Source: an uncultured Sphingopyxis sp.
GTDB lineage: Bacteria; Pseudomonadota; Alphaproteobacteria; Sphingomonadales; Sphingomonadaceae
DNA: 64,000 bases
Direction: 5' to 3'
Assembly: GCF_900078365.1 (NCBI RefSeq)
Contig: NZ_LT598653.1
Coordinates: 992,001 to 1,056,000 of the forward strand
Below, piece after piece: positions 61,898 to 64,000 of the stretch. The notes beneath the pieces are model-generated. The model searched no databases. It was not told where the DNA came from and was given only the letters and a program-made list of their open reading frames with translations. Within the stretch, counting starts at the first letter, position 1; each line of letters opens with the position of its first letter. The position numbers were made by a program, and so were the translations under genes.

Positions 61898-63384
61898 GCG
61901 CGCGGGCGCGCGCCGTGCGGCGCATCGTCATCGTCGGCGGCGGCACCGCGGGCTGGATGACCGCGGCGGCGCTCGGCCGCGCGCTGGCCGGCCACTCGCA
62001 CGACATCACCCTCGTCGAATCGGAGGCGATCGGCACCATCGGCGTCGGCGAGGCGACGGTGCCGCCGATCCACGAATTCAACCGCTACCTCCGGCTCGAT
62101 CCGGCCGATTTCCTCCGCGCGACGCACGGCACGATCAAGCTCGGCATCGCGTTCGAGGGCTGGGGCGGGGCGGATCGCCGCTATTTTCATCCCTTCGGTT
62201 ATCTCGGCATCGAAATGTCGGGCATCCATTTCCATCATTATTGGCTCAGGCACCTCGCGGCGGGCGGCGATAGCGATCACGGCCCCTATAATCTCGAGAC
62301 GATGGCCGCGCGCGAGGGCCGCTTTGCGCCCGCAACCCGCCACGGCCCGGTGCATCATGCCGTCCAGTTCGACGCCGCCGCCTACGCGCGATTGCTGCGA
62401 AGCTATGCCGAGGACAAGGGCGTCACGCGGATCGAGGGCAAGGTCGCCGACGTCCGCCTCGATCCCGAAGATGGCTTCATCACCGCGCTCGCGCTCGACG
62501 ATGGCCGCGTCATCGACGGCGACTTCTTCATCGACTGTTCGGGCTTTCGCGGCCTCCTCATCGAAGGCGCGCTCCACACCGGCTACACCGAATGGAGCCA
62601 CTGGCTGCCATGCGACAGCGCGGTCGCCATGCCGTGCGAAAGCACCGGCGACCCGTCGCCCTTTACGAGCTCGACCGCGCGCGAGGCGGGGTGGCAATGG
62701 CGCATCCCGCTCCAGCACCGCACCGGCAACGGCTATGTCTATTCGAGCGCGCATCTCGGCCATGACGAGGCCGAGGCGCTGCTGCGCTCGCGCCTCCCCG
62801 GCGCGCCGCTCGCCGACGCCAACCGGCTGCGTTTCGCCGCGGGGCATCGCAAGGCGATCTGGAACCGCAACTGCGTCGCGATCGGGCTCGCGGGCGGCTT
62901 CATCGAACCCTTGGAATCGACCTCGATCCACCTCATCCAGACGACCATCATCCGCCTGCTGTCGCTGCTGCCGCGCGACGCGGTCGATCCGAATGTCGTC
63001 CGCCGCTTCAACCGCGACGCGCTCCACGAATATGAGGTGATACGCGATTTCGTGATCGCGCATTATGCGCTCGCGAACCGCGACGACACGCCCTTCTGGC
63101 GCGATGTCGCCGCGGCGGGCATGCCCGACAGCCTCGCCGAGCGGATCGAGGCGTTTCGCGCCACCGGCAACATTCTCTTCGAACCCGGCGATCTGTTCGG
63201 TCCGACGAACTGGTACGCGGTGCTGACGGGGCAGGGGGTGCGGCCGCAAAGCTGGCACCCGATCGCCGACGGCCTCTCCGGCGAGGAACTGGCTTCGCGC
63301 CTCGCGACGCTGCGCGGCCGCGTCGCCGAACAGCTCGCCGAGCTGCCGCCGCATGCGGAATTTCTGCGACGGCTCAATTCCTAA
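61894..63384 (+). CDS. Flavin-dependent tryptophan-halogenase-family protein, 3
   Basis: 496 residues from ATG 61894. Complete motifs: IVIVGGGTAGWMTA, GTIGVGEATVPPIHEF, K82 in GTIKLGIAFEGWG, GWQWRIPLQHRTGNGYVYSS, and FIEPLESTSIHLIQ. The insertion GIEMSGIHFHHYWLRHL near residue 110 differs from gene 1. It may act on a different substrate. It is the last gene before palindrome copy E. Substrate and even halogenation are unproven. Confidence 0.85.
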   Translation: MSARARAVRRIVIVGGGTAGWMTAAALGRALAGHSHDITLVESEAIGTIGVGEATVPPIHEFNRYLRLDPADFLRATHGTIKLGIAFEGWGGADRRYFHPFGYLGIEMSGIHFHHYWLRHLAAGGDSDHGPYNLETMAAREGRFAPATRHGPVHHAVQFDAAAYARLLRSYAEDKGVTRIEGKVADVRLDPEDGFITALALDDGRVIDGDFFIDCSGFRGLLIEGALHTGYTEWSHWLPCDSAVAMPCESTGDPSPFTSSTAREAGWQWRIPLQHRTGNGYVYSSAHLGHDEAEALLRSRLPGAPLADANRLRFAAGHRKAIWNRNCVAIGLAGGFIEPLESTSIHLIQTTIIRLLSLLPRDAVDPNVVRRFNRDALHEYEVIRDFVIAHYALANRDDTPFWRDVAAAGMPDSLAERIEAFRATGNILFEPGDLFGPTNWYAVLTGQGVRPQSWHPIADGLSGEELASRLATLRGRVAEQLAELPPHAEFLRRLNS

Positions 63385-63388
63385 CGCT

Positions 63389-63466
63389 CGTCATCCCGGC
63401 GAAGGCCGGGATCTCGCCGGTGTATCATGACGCGAGGCCGAGATCCCGGCCTTCGCCGGGATGACG
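63389..63466. repeat. Dispersed palindromic repeat, copy E
   Basis: CGTCATCCCGGCGAAGGCCG with GGATCTCG (63389-63416) is perfectly inverted at 63439-63466. Same as copy A, with a 22-base loop. Between two convergent genes. Confidence 0.9.
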
Positions 63467-63478
63467 GTTGAAGTTGGG

Positions 63479-64000
63479 CTACCCGTTCAGCTCCGCTACG
63501 ACATCATACGCATCACCCCGATAGAAGCTCTGCGTGAACTCGGCAGTGCGCCCGTCGGCCAGAAAGCCACGCCGCTCGATGAACAGCCCCGGCGTCCCCG
63601 GCTCGATCTCCAGCATCTCGGCCTGCTCGGCCGTCGCCGCGATCGCGCGAAGCCGCTGCAGCGCGCGGACGGGCAGATGTCCCGCCGCTTCCAGCGCCTC
63701 GTAGAGCGACGCGCCCACCGCCTCGACCGACGGCAGGCAATAGGCCGGGATCGTCGCATATTCGAGCGCCATCGAAATGTCGTCGGCATAGCGGATGCGG
63801 TGGAAGCGATAGACGAGCGACCCCGGCGACAGGCCGAGCGACAGCGCCTCCTCCGGCGTTACCGCGCCCGCGGTCTTGCTCACCCATTTGCTGTGCGGCT
63901 TGCGCCCGCGAGAGGCCATGTCCTCCGAAAAGGAGGTGAGCTTGGAAAAACTCTTTTCGACGCGCGGGCGGGTGACGAAGGTCCCGGCGCCGCGGCGGCG
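63479..64000 (-). CDS. GntR-family regulator with UTRA domain (N-terminus beyond window)
   Basis: The frame is open to the right window edge; upstream of the in-window ATG at 63919 it continues as GAGTFVTRPRVEKSFSKLTS, the wing of a GntR DNA-binding domain. The rest is a UTRA effector domain (GSLVYRFHRIRYADDISMAL; FIERRGFLADGRTAEFTQS; YRGDAYD). UTRA GntR proteins such as NagR/DasR respond to GlcN-6-P or GlcNAc-6-P. Its location at the end of the GlcNAc cluster makes it the probable regulator of the ATTGGT sites. The DNA-binding half is outside the window. Confidence 0.9.
   Translation of the reverse strand, partial: RRRGAGTFVTRPRVEKSFSKLTSFSEDMASRGRKPHSKWVSKTAGAVTPEEALSLGLSPGSLVYRFHRIRYADDISMALEYATIPAYCLPSVEAVGASLYEALEAAGHLPVRALQRLRAIAATAEQAEMLEIEPGTPGLFIERRGFLADGRTAEFTQSFYRGDAYDVVAELNG

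Noticed and set aside
58932..63384. Secondary-metabolite (halogenated antibiotic) cluster
   Set aside because: No NRPS, PKS or other biosynthetic genes are present; context is a GlcNAc uptake locus.

Overview
The window is a high-GC chromosomal segment whose gene content and protein style point to a sphingomonad (Alphaproteobacteria, Sphingomonadales; Sphingopyxis or Sphingomonas-like). The evidence is an FtsZ with an IPRFLGRQ-type tail, a split glycine decarboxylase, several large TonB-dependent receptors (TBDTs) with DxIVVTGIR starts, tryptophan-halogenase-like genes beside a TBDT, and dispersed palindromes built on ATCCCGGCGAAGGCCGGGAT. No plasmid, phage or insertion-sequence genes were seen. 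The genus is inferred, not proven.

Layout. 1-5 kb: the 3' part of ftsZ, a TPR/SPOR-domain protein, a dGTPase-like gene and a Rossmann-fold protein. 5-10.5 kb: a tandem glycine riboswitch followed by gcvT, gcvH, a glycosyltransferase-like gene, gcvPA and gcvPB (glycine cleavage). 10.6-15.6 kb: an ABA4-like membrane protein, a DUF938 methyltransferase, an acyl-CoA ligase, a small membrane protein, a candidate small RNA, a glutathione S-transferase and an EamA permease. 15.7-24.7 kb: tRNA-Trp, a wHTH-Ser/Thr kinase-TPR signalling protein, three coupled envelope genes of unknown role, and a LuxR-type response regulator facing a 7TM sensor kinase. 25-31 kb: a giant autotransporter with about 260-residue internal repeats.

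31-47.2 kb is an alginate utilisation locus. A TBDT faces away from an operon of PL6 lyase, PL17 oligoalginate lyase, MFS uronate transporter, SDR (probable DEH reductase) and SGNH esterase. A second TBDT, a FadR-type GntR regulator, an FAH-type hydratase and 2-keto-3-deoxygluconate kinase follow. The logic is import of oligomers, endo/exo lysis to the unsaturated uronate, uptake, reduction to KDG and phosphorylation. An aldolase and KdgF are not in the window. Shared sequence motifs in front of the receptors and the regulator gene suggest one regulon.

47.4-64 kb: a SugE/Gdx guanidinium exporter with a possible guanidine-II-like leader, then an N-acetylglucosamine locus. On the minus strand run nagX, nagB-II, nagA, a fused EIIA-HPr-EI and a NagE-type EIICB. 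On the plus strand run a TBDT and three tryptophan-halogenase-family genes, the middle one lacking the catalytic residues. A UTRA-type GntR regulator, cut by the window end, lies beyond. Repeated ATTGGTnnTATAG-like sites overlap a strong promoter before nagB-II and the nagX/TBDT divergent region, and are the likely operators.
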